A DNA stretch of 64,000 nt from Mariannaea sp. PMI_226 (lineage: Eukaryota; Ascomycota; Sordariomycetes; Hypocreales; Nectriaceae), in NCBI GenBank assembly GCA_024336345.1, contig JANFOG010000016.1, positions 434,001 through 498,000 on the forward strand, in the 5' to 3' direction. The position numbers and the translations under genes were made by a program. Below are positions 1 through 13,025 of the stretch, piece after piece. Numbering within the stretch: position 1 is the stretch's first letter; the number at the start of each line of letters is the position of its first letter. Below the pieces are notes generated by a model. That model searched no databases, was not told the DNA's origin, and saw only the letters and a program-made list of their open reading frames with translations.

Positions 1-3000
1 AAACGCATGGGAGTCATTGATTAGTAAATTGGCAATTCAAGAGCCATTCGTGTGCCAGTTTGTCTCGATAAGCTGGAAAGCTCGTTATAGTACCATGTCT
101 AACCAAGCGAATTGACCATGGAGGAGCACTATGGCAAGCGTGTCAATTCAAAAAAAAAAAATATGAAATTGAAATTATTGGCAAGTATTTCGTGTCATAT
201 TAAGGTCTTTTTTCACCCAGTTTATCACGTCTGTCTGTGATCTATTCTCTCTATCTTGTCCTCTGAGATAAATAGCTTTTGGTAAGGTGATAGAGTGTGC
301 GTTTGCATTTTGTGTTTGCATGTTATTACACACTCTCTCCAATACTCAAGGAATCGAGCTTGGTTCCGTTTCGAAATATCTTTTGAGAAGCATACTTTTA
401 GTCGCCGACCTGAATGTGCTCACTGTTGCGCCCAATATCGCTATCGCTTGAGATAGTCTGGGGAGATTGAAGATGCTTGGTGCCATCATTCCCCTTGCTT
501 CATCACGTGAATGGACGACAAGTGAGTATACCAGTACTCAGTCTCTTCTCAGAGATTAGAATCATACATTCATTCGAGAAGTTATTTTGTCAGAACAGAA
601 ATCGCATCCTGAGATGAAGACATCCCCTTCATCTCCTTCGTCGCTCATGGAATTCGCCCATTCGCCCGAGTGTCCATCAACACCCCGCCAAGACGATCCA
701 AGTGCCATTGACTGAGTTATGTCAAGACACCCTTTGTCAGTTGAAAACTACACGTACGTTCCAAGAGTGTTCCCTAGCTCATCAATACCGGACAGTAGGA
801 AAACGGAATAGCCACAGCGACCGGTCGGCATGACCACGCCTGCATCGTGAGACTTCTATCAAGAACGAAATCATTATGTAGCCCAAACTGATGACAGGCC
901 CGGGCTTCTAGGAGAGTAAGGTCTCAGTGCTTCGGACAAGAGTTTTACTACGCAGCGTGGTACCGTGAGGCCTATATTGACTCGGATATGACAACGGCCG
1001 CCATTAAACTAATAGTTCCCCTACTGGCATAGAAGTGCCCATCTTTCCATATTCAAGCGTCCCTCGCTAATTCTAGTATCAGTAAGTGATGGGGCTGCGA
1101 ATGTGACAATAGAAACATCCCTTGCTCACTGGTCCCATCTAATAAAGGTTGCCCATGGTCGAGGATGGTTACCAGGCTACGAAAACCGCTTCGACAACTG
1201 TTCTACTGCACACCGGTTCCTTCCGACACCAAGATAATTCTTCGACTCCCATCGAGACCCTCAATACACGCCCCCTTCTTAGACGGACGGACCCATGATC
1301 GCCGTCTGCGGTGTTGAGCCTCCGTGTTGGACGGGTCGGACTGTCGGACACACGGATATCCCCCAAACGGGTCAAAAACGAAATATAAACGCCGCAGATC
1401 TTTGACCAGTCGTTCCCTCGGAGTTCACAATAGGTTGCAGCCGCATCCAGGCTCGGAAAGTTTGCGAGAATCACCCTTCGGCATTTTTCGGTGTAGTCTG
1501 TTCATGAATAGCTTCTTACACATGGGTTTGAAATTGCCGAGCTAGATGTTGCACTTGCACAGGTTCGATGGAACCAGTAATTTTTTTTACTGTGGAAAAT
1601 ATGTTTCATAGATACACTCCATCTATTCATCCATCCATCCATCAATCATCTATATGAAAAGAAATAAACATAACATAGTATATCCCCCCCCCCCCCCCCC
1701 CCCCCCTCTCGTCCGGCTGGCTCACTTGCTCCTTGAGCATGTGCAACTGAATGAGTGTGATTGATGCTGAGCTGTACCCGAGGTCTGATTTCACAGTGCC
1801 AAAAGGAAAAAAACGTGACTCACATGACAACATTGCACATAACACAAGCTTTTCAATAAGAACAAAAATAAAAACGTTGCTCAACCAAAAAAATATATAC
1901 GGTTGCTTCAAAAAAAGAACACGAAAGATAGATAGGACGTAAAAACGTAAATTGCCAGTTCTCTCGTACCGAAACCTTCCATGTGACATCCAGTGGCTTG
2001 GGCGAAAAGTATGCCACGCGGCAACCCAAGGGAGCGCGGTCCGCGAAAATAGAAGAGCGTTACAACCTTACACACCAACACCATACCTACCTACCTACAC
2101 GCGCACGGATGGGGAAGAGAGCGCGTATTGGATAGGTGCCGTAGTCTAATAGCATATTCATGACGCGCTGTTGTGCGTGGCCAGTATCCAACCACCACTT
2201 CCCCAGAATCAAAACCCCGTGACGAAACCTTGGGGCCGCCCTCACCTTGGGTGCAAGAGCCCAGGAATTAGGCAACTGCTGACCTTGAGGCCTATGGTCA
2301 CTGGAACAAAAGCTGGTATGTCACCGAGGCAGTGGTAGTAGGCAGCTGGAAATCATGTGAGTCACATTTTATGACATCTTGTCACAAAGGCGGTTAAATC
2401 ACGGATGCAAAGTGTGGGATCTTTTTATGATGATGAAAATAATGAATTTGTCTTGTACTCCAATAGGGTATCTCTGAATCAACCTAACTAAGAGGTGATC
2501 GAGTGGTAAAAAAAGAATCGCTACCTAGGTATATCTAAAACTATGCCCAAAGCCCCGAAGATGCTTTCATGTTCCCATGCCCGAAACCCAACCCAGTGTT
2601 GGGTTTGCTGTTATTTTCCATGCCGATGTCGCTATCCCTATGCGATGCATAAAACCCGAGAAAGCAAGGAACTCCAGCGCTAACTATGCTTGTTGCGTGA
2701 TGATGATGATGAGAAATAATAAGGAAATAAAATGTCCCTGACCAAGTATTGGTCGAAGGGCGCGGAAATAAACAGGATTAAGAAGTAGAAGCGTAAGACA
2801 AGTGAGGTTGGACACCCCTTCTTGCTTGACAAGACGGTGAAAAAAACAAAAGAAACAAGAATCTGAGAGGCGGTCCGGGGATGACAACAGCACATGGCCT
2901 AATCGTCATCCATCCGGCCGCCTTCGCTGCCATTACCCGATGACCCGTTGAGAGCAGCAGATGGGAGAAGCCGGAAGCGGAACGCGGGGTGGAAGATCGG

Positions 3001-3773
3001 GCCAGCTGATGGAAGATAAGGCAAGATAGATGGGAGAAGAAAAAAGGTACGTAGCGAGGCCACCTTCTTATCCGCGGTGCTCCACTACGTTATCCGGATC
3101 CCCATCTGCCCGGCAAGTCCTCCCTCGGCACCGATCGGAATTTGCTTGCTGCAGTCCCGCCCTGTCAAGTCCACCCTGTTCTGACTCACTGTTATGCATG
3201 TGTAACAGTGGCCCGAAATCAGGACGACTCTTGACCGCTTCTCTTGTTTACCACCTTCGAGTGTTGGTGTTGTGGGGGCAGGTGGGCTTGCTGGCCCTTC
3301 TACCCGCATGGCGTCATCGGTAGGGTAGGCATCCGTGCCGAAGTCAAAAAAAGGTAAACACACATTAAAGTGGCCAAGAATATGGCGCGCCAGCGCGTAT
3401 TCATCTGGTAGGTAAAGAATTCGGCATTTGTAAAAAAGATTTTTGTATGACACCTTTTTACATGTGTTGAAGTCGTCTTGGGATTTCGTTGAAATGACCA
3501 TCCCATTTGATTATCGTTGAGGTTGTAGTAGTGGTTGTAGTTGTGGTGTACTGTAATTGTGGGTCGTATCTCCAGTGCAGCAATATTGCTTTACACAAAG
3601 CCCAAGCTGAAGTGGGTATCATAGGGTATCATATCGCAAGAATATCGCAATGAAAAGCAGCCTATAACATCAAATCTTGTTAGTGAACTGCAGTCCCAAA
3701 CGAGGCTTTTGTAGGGCTGTCAGGCACATACGCTATCGTAAGTCGTGAGTCGTCAAAAGAACAAGTGATGCTT
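1..3773. other. Intergenic, no supportable gene
   Basis: I find no reading frame here with protein-like composition or convincing splice structure. The longest frames are about 100-140 codons, overlap each other on both strands and look random. The stretch holds a 23-nt C homopolymer (1684-1706), poly-A runs and CTACC repeats near 2085. The right part is the 3' flank of the minus-strand gene that ends at 3774. A truncated gene entering from the left edge cannot be excluded, but none is visible. Confidence 0.6.
1684..1706. repeat. Poly-C homopolymer, 23 nt
   Basis: This is an uninterrupted run of C on the plus strand (G on the minus strand) in non-coding DNA. Its exact length is likely to be unstable or subject to sequencing error. 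Confidence 0.9.
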
Positions 3774-4250
3774 CTACTCCTCGGAGATGGGAGCCATAGC
3801 ACTCGTCTTGTTCTTAGGAGACTTCTTGCTGCTGCCACTGCTGCTGGACTTGCGCTGCTTGCGAGCTGCAGCACGACGTCGTTCCTTCTCGCTGATGACA
3901 CAACGCACATACTCGGCGCGCTGAAGGGCCAGGCGCTCACGCTCCATCTCGAGGATCTCGGCATCAGTAAAGCGAGGAGGCGAGATGATGCCGTTGGGGG
4001 AGCCAGCGCTGCCGGCGCTGGAAACGGAGCGGGCGTCGTCGTCGAAGGGATCGCTGAGGAACATGAGATCGTCGTCGGAGATGTATGATGTTGGGCGCTC
4101 CTCTCGGTCAGACTCAGAGAGGGAGTCGCGGCGGGGCCACGAGGGAAAGGCGCAGGAGGCATCGTGGGCGCTGAGGGAGCCTCGGGAGGCGATATCCAAG
4201 GGCTGCGATGCAGCACACATGGAGCTGTAAGATCCGTATGAGCCAAACAT
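3774..4250 (-). CDS. Small serine-rich conserved-type fungal protein, 158 aa
   Basis: This is a single-exon gene of 158 residues. The N-terminus is rich in Ser, Tyr and Gly (MFGSYGSYSSMCA), followed by a Ser/Asp/Glu-rich stretch with an acidic patch (SDDDLMFLSDPFDDDARS, about residues 58-75). A predicted helix follows at about residues 94-122 (FTDAEILEMERERLALQRAE, then a basic EKERRRAAARKQRK segment), and the tail is Ser/Lys-rich. I recall proteins of this layout as uncharacterised in Sordariomycetes, but name no function. There is no signal peptide or membrane segment. The basic helix resembles a coiled-coil or nucleic-acid-binding segment, which is inference. The ATG at 4250 is the first in frame. 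It is the only gene I can support in the first 21.6 kb, and its upstream side faces the long gene-free stretch. Confidence 0.8.
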   Translation of the reverse strand: MFGSYGSYSSMCAASQPLDIASRGSLSAHDASCAFPSWPRRDSLSESDREERPTSYISDDDLMFLSDPFDDDARSVSSAGSAGSPNGIISPPRFTDAEILEMERERLALQRAEYVRCVISEKERRRAAARKQRKSSSSGSSKKSPKNKTSAMAPISEE

Positions 4251-7200
4251 TTTGGCGGTTTGTGTGTGTTAGGTGGGTGAGGTGTTGGTGGTGTAAGCCA
4301 AGTATGCGTGTAGGTATAAGAGCAAGAGATGTTGTTTAGCTCTTCGTAGGCGGATAACCTCTACTTCTTAAAGTAAGAAGGTGTTGATCGTAGTTTAATC
4401 TTTTCTTGCGGAGAGAAGATCAAGAGAGGGTCGTGGGATGGAGCCTGGGGACGGGAGCATTATAAAGATAATGGATGAGGCCGACTTTGGAGACAAGGAG
4501 TGGACGCGCAGCCGGGAAGCCGGGGGGGTGCGCGGGTAGGTGGGATCCCTCTGCCTTGGGAGCGCAAGGGAGGAGGTGTGGGCGTTGGCGTCGGCATGGG
4601 GAGTGGGCGTGGGAATTTGCGTGGGAGTGAAATGACAGTGGGCGTGGGGTGCGAATCCCGGTGGGAGGGTGTGGAGGAGTGTCTCTTCTGAAAATAGGGA
4701 TGGGGGGTGTGGGCGTGGGCGTGGGTGTGTCGGTGAGCCTGAGCGGTATCACGGATGGGAAAAGAGAAGTTACCGTTTATGCCATCGCTCAAGGGGACCT
4801 TGCTCGGCCTTTCCCATTCCCTCGGGCGTCGGGATCAGCTCCTCATCACAAGGGGGAGAAGTTGCCAGAATGGCCCCCCAGCTGCTATCAATCACACAAG
4901 CAATTACTCTCTTCAGTATTACGAAGCGCTTCACCTGCTTTGCTCTGCTCGGCCTAGACAAGTCTCCCCCTCTTTCTTTCTCTTCCCCTCGGCAACGGGC
5001 CTCCGTTCCCACTTAGAGCAGGCAGAAAAGCATTGGGGATGTTCTAACGGACGGGGTAAAAAATGGTCAATGGGGGGCATTTTGGGCTTGAGTGGCCGGG
5101 AACGGTATCAAAAGCCACCCTTCAAAAGACAATGCGAAAACGGTAGGCCCAAAGAGGACACAAAAATGCCACCGACTCTGATCGCCTCAAGAGCTCAAGA
5201 GCCAGCCCAGCTGTGGGGGGAGGGGGGTGGGCGGCCGAACCTTCCTTCTCTTTCCTCGGTGTCGCTGGCTCTTTCTTCTCCCTGGGCCCCAGTAAAAGAA
5301 GAAAGTCTGGGGAGACAACAAGGCGGTGGGAAATAGAGCAGTACGTACCGCGGCAACCAGAAGGGAGGAGAGACATGAGTAATGTGGAGGTGCACGGCCA
5401 AGTTCGGTCGCCAACGGAGCGCCGCCAGAAGCCCCAAAAATCAAAAACGCTTTGCTCCTGGGGGATGATGGGGGGAGGGGAAAGGAAGCGGAACCGATTC
5501 CTGCTCAGTCATCCGCAGGGTTCAAATGTTCAGGCGCAAAAGAAGAATAAGCAAAATGTCAGCGAGCGTTGCGCCACCTCCTCAATCTTATCAATTCTGG
5601 CTTGAGAATGTGATCTTTTTGCTTTGTTTTGCTTTTGGGGACTTGTGGGTGGCATTCAGTGAATTTGGGAAACCGGGGGTGGCTGATACACGGCTTTCTT
5701 TTTTTTGGTGCTTTATTTTCATTTACTTTTTTCTCGGGTTCCCGGTTTTTTTGTTGTTTGCTTCTGTTTGCACCTTGCTTCCGTAGACCCTCGGCTTGTT
5801 GTCGCAACTATTCACAAGCCATGTACAACTTTTTTTTATTTTTTACCTGTTCCGCCCGCGGTTGTCCTTCCTTGTTCGGTGATTGTAAGCGACTAGGCAT
5901 ATTTGCTATTCGTAAGATAGTATTGTTATTATTGTTGCTTGTTTTTTGTTTTCTCGAGGGAGTCGGTTGAGCAATCACAATCACAAACATGTCACAGCTC
6001 CCTTCATCTCCAAAGGTGATAGGTCATCAATCAGGGAGTCATATTATTATTATTTTTAATCTTTCCCCTTCGGAAAGAGACTCGACCTGGACTTCATAGT
6101 AACGTAGTAGACCAACCAAAAGGAAGTTTAAAAAAGAAACACACAACCGAAAAAGGGAGCGAGAGTTATGTTACATGGTACAAAGCTCAAAAGCTGAGTA
6201 AACTTATTAAGCCAACCAGCAAAGTATGCAAAGGCCGAGGCCAGAGCTGAGAGTAAACACAGTTCAAATGGTACGGCCGAGTCCAGTTCCAGCTTCCCCC
6301 AGATTGCGGCCGAGACGTTGTCTAGAGCACAGTCGAGGTCTCGGGGAAGATCACGATTAGGGTCGAGACATGGTCCTCACTCCAAAACGACCCAGCGATC
6401 TCGTTGATTCGCCAACTACGAGTTTGGTAGCTTTGCGCCTTTGTGTACTGGAACCACTAAATTGGATACGTATTGTACCTATCTCTATGCTGGACCCTAC
6501 ATAGACACGAAAGGTATTTTGGGTAGCCCAAGGGATGATAACTCTACCGGGCCAGAACCTAAAGACCGGCACCCGAGACCGCCGAATGCAGGGTTCCAGA
6601 TATTTCACAAGCAAGGGAAAAATGAAATACAGTGGACACAGCGCTGGGAAAGATTGGGCCTGCATAGTCGATCTCGCGGGCTGGAATTTGTCTAGGCAGC
6701 CGTTTTTGGGAAGACCCGTAGTCGATCGTTTGGTCTTGGGGCATCGCGACCCCCAACAGCTATGCCATCCACTGCAATGCGAATGCCGCACAGCTGATAT
6801 TCCAATAGTCCAGACAATACGAAGTGGTGAAGGGTGTGTGGGAAGAGTAAGAAATAAAAATAAAAAGAAACAAAAAGCGATACGTTTCCGATAATGTGGT
6901 TGTGGTGCACCGGGCGTATTTTGGAAATGTTGTCTCCCCCACGCCACCACACAAGCCCAAAGAGTCAGGGCTTGTTGTCCCCCCCTTCGATCCCTTCGAG
7001 TCGTCTCAGCCAGCAAAGTCAAATATCACAAACGATAAAAGAAAACCAAAATGCGACAGCCAGCCCAGCGAACTAATCATTTATTTCCCCGTGCGAAACT
7101 GTGCGATGCATGAAGGGTGGTGTTGGGTGCATAATAAACTATTGAGCAATGGCATATCTTCGTCAGCAGCCACCCCCCTCCCCTTTAAACAGTATCCCCA

Positions 7201-10200
7201 GCCAAGCTCGCCGCCGGCCCTGGCCAACCCCCCACTTCCCATTCAGAGAAGCGGTGGGCGGTAGGGAGGATAGGTTTTGCGGTCCAGTCACACAAATATC
7301 AAAATTGTAATCTGTAGCTAGGTTTGCAATATTTTATAAGCCATATCAGCTTGCATAGCTATAATCAAATTACGAGCTCGATGAGAAAAAATAAATTCGT
7401 ATACTTTGCGTACTTGAACTCTCAAGACGCTGCCGATAACATGTGCATTGCCAACAAAGGAATACCTTCCAAGTTCACCAAACGTAAAGCGGTGATCTGA
7501 CCGCCTTGGTCAGATAGTCGGTCAATCACTAATGATTGATCAGTAAAAGAAAAACATTAATAAAAATTCAGTTAATGGAGGGTATCGTCTTTTGTGCGTC
7601 TGCTAGCTGTAAAGTGTGACCGATTCCTTTGGTGTTGGGGACCGACCTCATTGTTGCGTATTCCGTGCTCGGTATTGGATCTTTGGCGAGCCAGTGCGGT
7701 TGCGTCCCGACCACCCGAAGGTATGATTGGGCTCTAAGGAGCTGCCAACGCCGACAAATAGGTGTGCGGTTTCGCGGAAAGCTCCCCATCCCCTCCCCCA
7801 AGCTTTTCTTTGCTTCAGCTCCGTCAGCAAAGACAGCTCCGAATCAATGTCTCAGAGGCGGCGGTCAAAGAGCAGTCCAAGCAATGGCTTAAAACAGATA
7901 GTAGTTCTAAATTTAATTCAGAAATAAAATAAATAAATAAACAAACAAAGGAGCCAAAGTCTCAGCCAATAACTACCCAGAGCACAACGCACAATCAAGA
8001 AGCCAAAGAGCGGTGGACGGGCACTACTGTACGTTTCCTTCCACCTTCCTGTACCTCGCGAAAAAATGCAACGCATCCTGCGGCTCCTACCCTCCCCGAC
8101 GTTCATCCTTCATTCCTATTTTTTTAAGGTGCTTTGTGCCTTTGGAACACTCCCCCATGCAAGATACAAACAGAGTTTCCGTCTCGGCGGGAGCCCGTTT
8201 GGAAAACCGAAGCTAGCGACCCATCTTTCCTTCCCCCGGACCGGGGGTGTGTTGCAGTGGGGTCTGTTCCGTCCCCAGTACAGTAGAAGGTAGGTACAGT
8301 AGCTCCAAACAAATCCCCAAGGGTCCTCCTTCCAATTCTTCCTTTGCCAGGCTCTCTTTCCTTCCTCCTTAGGCTGTCCTTTTGGCTTCCGACCCATGGC
8401 GTTTGGGAGGGGGAAGGGGGCCCAGCAATCCTCCTTAGCATTTTTCCACTTACGCACGAATCGCGAGCGTGCTTCACCGCCGGCCGGGAGACAGGGCAAG
8501 GGTAGGAAGAGATGCCGGTATCCAATCCAATCCCGGCCATTCTCGCTCGCTTCTTTTTTACAGCCCTGCTTGTGGATGTTCAAATGTTATTATTTGGCAG
8601 CCTGGAAGGATAAGAAACAAGGAACACTATGCCAGGGCACCACAGCTCGCTATAGTACCAATCACAAAAGGACAAAAAAACAGGGCATGGGATAGATTTA
8701 TCCATTACCTCGGTGCAAAGAAGCAAAACAATAAGCAAGCAAAATGAGAAGAGTCAGAAAAAAATTAAACCCCCAATATCGAAAAATGAAGTAAAAAGCC
8801 TCATGTGAAAATGAATACCCTCAAGTGGACAAGCAAGGCATATTGGTGACAACCACAAAGAAGCAAAAGAGTTTGGATAGCTTCATGTCTTGCGGATGCC
8901 TCTTCCGTCAAATTGACGGCTAGCCCTTAAGAGAGAAGAGGTGACACACTGCACACCATCAATCCAGCTCGCCGAAAGAGGACAAAGTTGATCACCCTCA
9001 AGCCTCCGACGCAGCATAGGAAAACTGAAACCATTAAGAGAGAGAGAGAACAAAACACCAAGTCGCAAAATCTCCGGGAAATCAAATTTCATTGAGCATC
9101 CCGTTCTCCCCGCCATTCCCGCTCCTTGCCTCGTTACCCGGCCGGACGTACGTGCTTGACTCGAAGCCCTGTCTTCTCTCCCTCGCCGGAGAGCGGTCCG
9201 TAATTGAACCCCCCTCCCCTCATCCCTGTGGTACTGGGAGCCGTGTCCTTGGGCCAACTAGCGTCGATAACCCGTCTGTTTTTTGTTTTTTTCGACTTAA
9301 TTAAAATCCCAGGATTCAATTCGTGCGCAAGGCTTGGACTTGAGTTCTCCCTCTGCCTCAAGGGCAGGCAGGGGAGAGATACCTTTGACATGCCGCGGCC
9401 GCCGCCGCCAAAAAAGAAAAACCCAGAGCGCTGGGAAGTTTTGTTCGGAAGATTCCTGGGTTCATTTCATTTCGAGGTTCCGGCGCGCTGGGTTTGATTC
9501 CGATAATCCGCAGTTACATAACCCCTGCATGTGGATTTTCTTTTCTGCTTGGGACTCATTCATGAGGCTTCCCGCGGCTGAGGTTTTGCCATGTATTTGC
9601 TTCTTTGGTTTAGTTTTCTCCCCCTCTTCACTTTATTAGTTAATTAGTTATGATTTTTTTTGGTTCTATTTTTCTTTTCTTTTTTCTTTCCTTACTTCCG
9701 TGTGTGTGTGTGTGCCTTGTCGGTCGTTCGCCGTGCGCCGCCACTACCAGCAACTTTACCCATTGATGCGTTACCCGCCTGCGTACGCGATCGCGATTGC
9801 GGAGCCGTCCCGAGCGAGAAGAACCGCAAACCGCCATGCACCGCACACCCCCCCTTTTTTTTTGCCGAAGTCTGAATGACTGTCACGCATTTTGGTAAAC
9901 TACCTAGAATTAGTTTATGTGCTGGTCGGGTCCAAAAAAGCAACTTCTTGCGGGTTTCGACCCCGTCCGCACACCTCTTGGAAAGGGAGGTGGGAAAAAA
10001 TTTTACCCAGCTCTATGTATGCTCGGTCGGGATACAAGGTTCGGGTTTGGTATCCTTCCAAATGTCCTTCCATTACGTGGATTGGGTGCCATCCCATTTC
10101 CCCGCAGATTACTCACCCGAGCCGAGCGAACGGGCTGTCTGAGGGTTGCGCCTCAAGGGTTGTGTGGCGCGCACGCACCCTCTCTTCGCGCTCTTCGCGC

Positions 10201-10250
10201 TCTCGAGCCACGAGGCATGGCTTTTGAAGCGTCCCCACTAGAGCTTGAAC
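4251..10250. other. Gene desert, left part (promoter side of the 158-aa gene)
   Basis: No gene can be supported here. Frames of up to about 220 codons exist (for example 6357-7022 minus and 4755-5336 plus). They overlap one another on both strands, are rich in Pro/Ser/Arg/Trp in a random way, and match no family I know. The part nearest 4250 should hold the promoter and 5' UTR of the minus-strand gene. The sequence carries many pyrimidine/purine tracts and short A/T homopolymers, as in long fungal promoter regions. A guanine-rich array lies at 4557-4738. Confidence 0.6.
4557..4738 (+). repeat. Imperfect GGCGTG/GTGGGC array, G-rich
   Basis: Runs such as GTGGGCGTTGGCG, GTGGGCGTGGGAA and GGGCGTGGGCGTGGGTGTG recur through this interval on the plus strand. 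The unit is roughly the hexamer GTGGGC with interruptions. It lies 300-490 bp upstream of the ATG at 4250 (gene on the minus strand), so it is probably in that gene's promoter or 5' UTR. The C-rich strand is the coding strand of that gene. Confidence 0.75.
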
Positions 10251-10271
10251 CCTTACATAGTACATAGTAAG

Positions 10272-10344
10272 AGCTCTAATCAGTATAGAGCTGTTGCTTT
10301 CCACCTACCTACAGAGGGTAGCGTAGGGTAGGTAAGGTGGAAAG
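10272..10344. repeat. Two adjacent inverted repeats (hairpins)
   Basis: The first hairpin has perfect 7-nt arms (AGCTCTA at 10272-10278, TAGAGCT at 10286-10292) around a 7-nt loop. Four bases later a second, longer hairpin has arms at 10297-10312 (CTTTCCACCTACCTAC) and 10328-10344 (GTAGGTAAGGTGGAAAG). These pair over 16 positions with a single bulged base around a 15-nt loop. Both lie in non-coding DNA. Confidence 0.8.
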
Positions 10345-13011
10345 GCTTCAAATGCTATCTAAGCAACCTCAGTCATGAGGCCTAGACTGATAGCTCCAGA
10401 AGCATGTTTTACCTTTTTGATGGCTTGGATCACCCGTTTTATTGTTTAGTTATTATCTTGATGTTTGTCCATAAGAGGCTGTCTGTCTGTTTACTGTCTT
10501 GAATGAGAGCGCCTTCTCCGAAACGATGGTGGGAGGTCATGGCTTTTGACATGTTCATCCAATTAATTTCTCCATGCTGTGCTGAATGGTGGGAGGACCC
10601 CGCTTTGACTCCTGCGTTCCCGTCAGATACGGTTGTGTGTTTGTTGGCTGGTCAGTGCTCCGTTTTGGCATCCGAACTTGTGGTGTTCAGGGCTTGCTTG
10701 ATATGGCTCCCCACCCAAATCCTCTTCCCCTCGTCCCCTGAGAAATAGAGAGGTCCATGCTTGGCTTTTGCCATGTGCTCCTAATCTGTGCAGCTCCTTC
10801 GCCCGAAGAGATGGTGGTGATGCCGTCACTGCTTTGATGCGAAGCGATCAACCACTTCATTTATGCTTCACTTGATTCATTGTGACAGTAGATGCGTCAG
10901 ACTTTATTTTTCCACCACCCAGGCCATTGTAATCCAGTTGCCCGAATAGACCGAAGTCGGATTACTTACACACGAAACTGATTTTGTGAGACTCTAAAAT
11001 AATTAAATGCGTTGACACGACAAAAAGACACGACAAAGATATGCACATGCGCCTGCACCCGCGACCTGCACATGCTTGCACTCAATCAATACTGTAACGT
11101 GTCGCCCCCATGTACACTCCCCCTCCCATTCTCCTTCACCGTTGTTGTCCACGATCTTGTCCGCAGGTCGCATCAATCGCGCATCGCAGGTCTGGCATGT
11201 ATGTATGTACGGCGGCGGCACCGCATCGAGTCCGCAAGAGCGGTCAACGAGGTGTTCTCTACCCCCCATTGGCTGCGCGCCGCGAATGAGTCAGATCTTG
11301 TCTGCACCGCCATTTGACATGATTGCCGCCTGTCCCCAATGTTGCTCTACTCAAACACCGTATTCTTGGGGGAGGGGGGGGGAAGGAATGCGAAGGAGGG
11401 GGAGTGTGCGTTTGGGTGCCCAAAGTGCTAAACTTGGGCATACAGTTTTTACGGAAGACGGAGACGGAATGAGGGAGGGGGCGTGCGACTCGCTCTTTCT
11501 CCGAATCAATGGTGCTTTCGGCGATGGCAGCTACCGTTTTGTCCAGATTAGGCAATTGGTGTCCTGGTTGTGTGTTGCCCTTCCCGCTCCGTTTTCGCTT
11601 TTGCCGGTCAAAGACAGACGCTTACATCAGCGATTTGTGTGTGACTGAACTGACTTACGGCTCGCCTACATTGGCAACTTGTTGCGACTCTTTGGGCGGT
11701 GCTGGTAACAGTATGGACACACACACGCACACACACACAGACACAATGCCTACGAATCGCTTACCGATCAAGGACATTTTGGAGTCATTATGCGCAAAGA
11801 CACCACCAAGATGCTGACTTGAGTCAGCGTCACCACCGGAAGCACCGTACAATGGAATCAGCATGAACCAAGCATTTACTCATTTTGCATCGCCACTTTC
11901 ATTTGCATTTCCATTCACTCCACTGGGCGTCGCGGGAGCATTTTTCGTATTCGCTCGATCATGGTTGTCGTCGTCGTCGCTGTCGACGTCAGCGTCATGA
12001 TCATTAATCCTGCCGCCTACTACTATGTCGTGTGTGCCGGAAAGGCAAAGACACCTGTAATTGCGCCGTATACCAGGTTTTTGGGCGTTGATGGCGTACG
12101 CAGTCGGGTTTTGCTGGGTTCCGTGTGGCAGCCACCCAGCTTGTATGATGGTGTGATCGGGAAGAATGGTTTTCCATCGGTTCGACCTGATTACATGCAA
12201 ACCCGAATTACACATACTGTCCAAGCTACGTAGGTACGTACGTTGCAAAGCCACTTAAAGCAACATATTCTGACACGCCGCACTCTGCCGCACTCGGAAC
12301 TGAGACACAAAGCTGGGATGCCTTGTTTCGAGGCTGCGTTGGCTGGCTGACTGACTGCTTGCCTAATAAAACATATACTATGTATGCATGTGTTTGCTCA
12401 GCTTCCTGCGTATTGATTAATGACGTAAATCCATTCTTCGTCAGCTTGAGTGTTTGCGCTGCCCTGTTAATTTTTTTTTACCCATGCTTGCATGTGCATC
12501 GGACGCAACATGCCAATTTTTCTTGACCCTCGCTTCGGGAAGCATTCCAATTGTGAATTTTCCAATATTTAATTTATTCAATTATTCAAAAGCAGTGACT
12601 CTTACATGTGCGCGAGTCCGAGCCATGCCCCATTGCCCCAGGGAGTGATAAATCTCCCCCAAGCCTCACATGCATCTAGCCTATCGCACATGCGCTCAGC
12701 CAATTCATTTGATTCATTCCTTCATCCCCCATCGCTTCCTCTTCCTCATGGCATATTAAAAATTGCCGAACCGCGAGTCCACTTCAGCATCCTTTGCGCG
12801 ACTCCGGGCACATGCTTTGCCGCCGGTAATTCCTCCGGCAATTCACCCGAAGCCGAAGGCGTAACTAATATGGCCCAGCGTTGTGCTCTCTCACAAAGGT
12901 CCGCCGAATATTTACCCGGGCCACCACGGGAATAATTTTTTTCGTACCTATTTCGCCGAGCCTCCTACTCTGTTTGAATTAGCCACGGCCCTGCGAGCCG
13001 CAGCGCACTAC

Positions 13012-13025
13012 ACAGTAGGTACTGT
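13012..13025. repeat. Palindrome ACAGTAGGTACTGT
   Basis: Six-base arms (ACAGTA and TACTGT) flank GG. It is one of several TACTGTA/TACAGTA inverted pairs scattered through the intergenic DNA of the window. Confidence 0.7.

Noticed and set aside
480..535. ATG followed by a short frame ending at a CAAGTGAGT donor-like site
   Set aside because: No downstream exon with protein-like sequence could be joined, so it is not supported as a gene.
6357..7022. 221-codon minus-strand frame in the desert
   Set aside because: Composition is random-like (many Cys, Trp, Arg and Pro), no family is recognised, and other overlapping frames of similar length occur on both strands.
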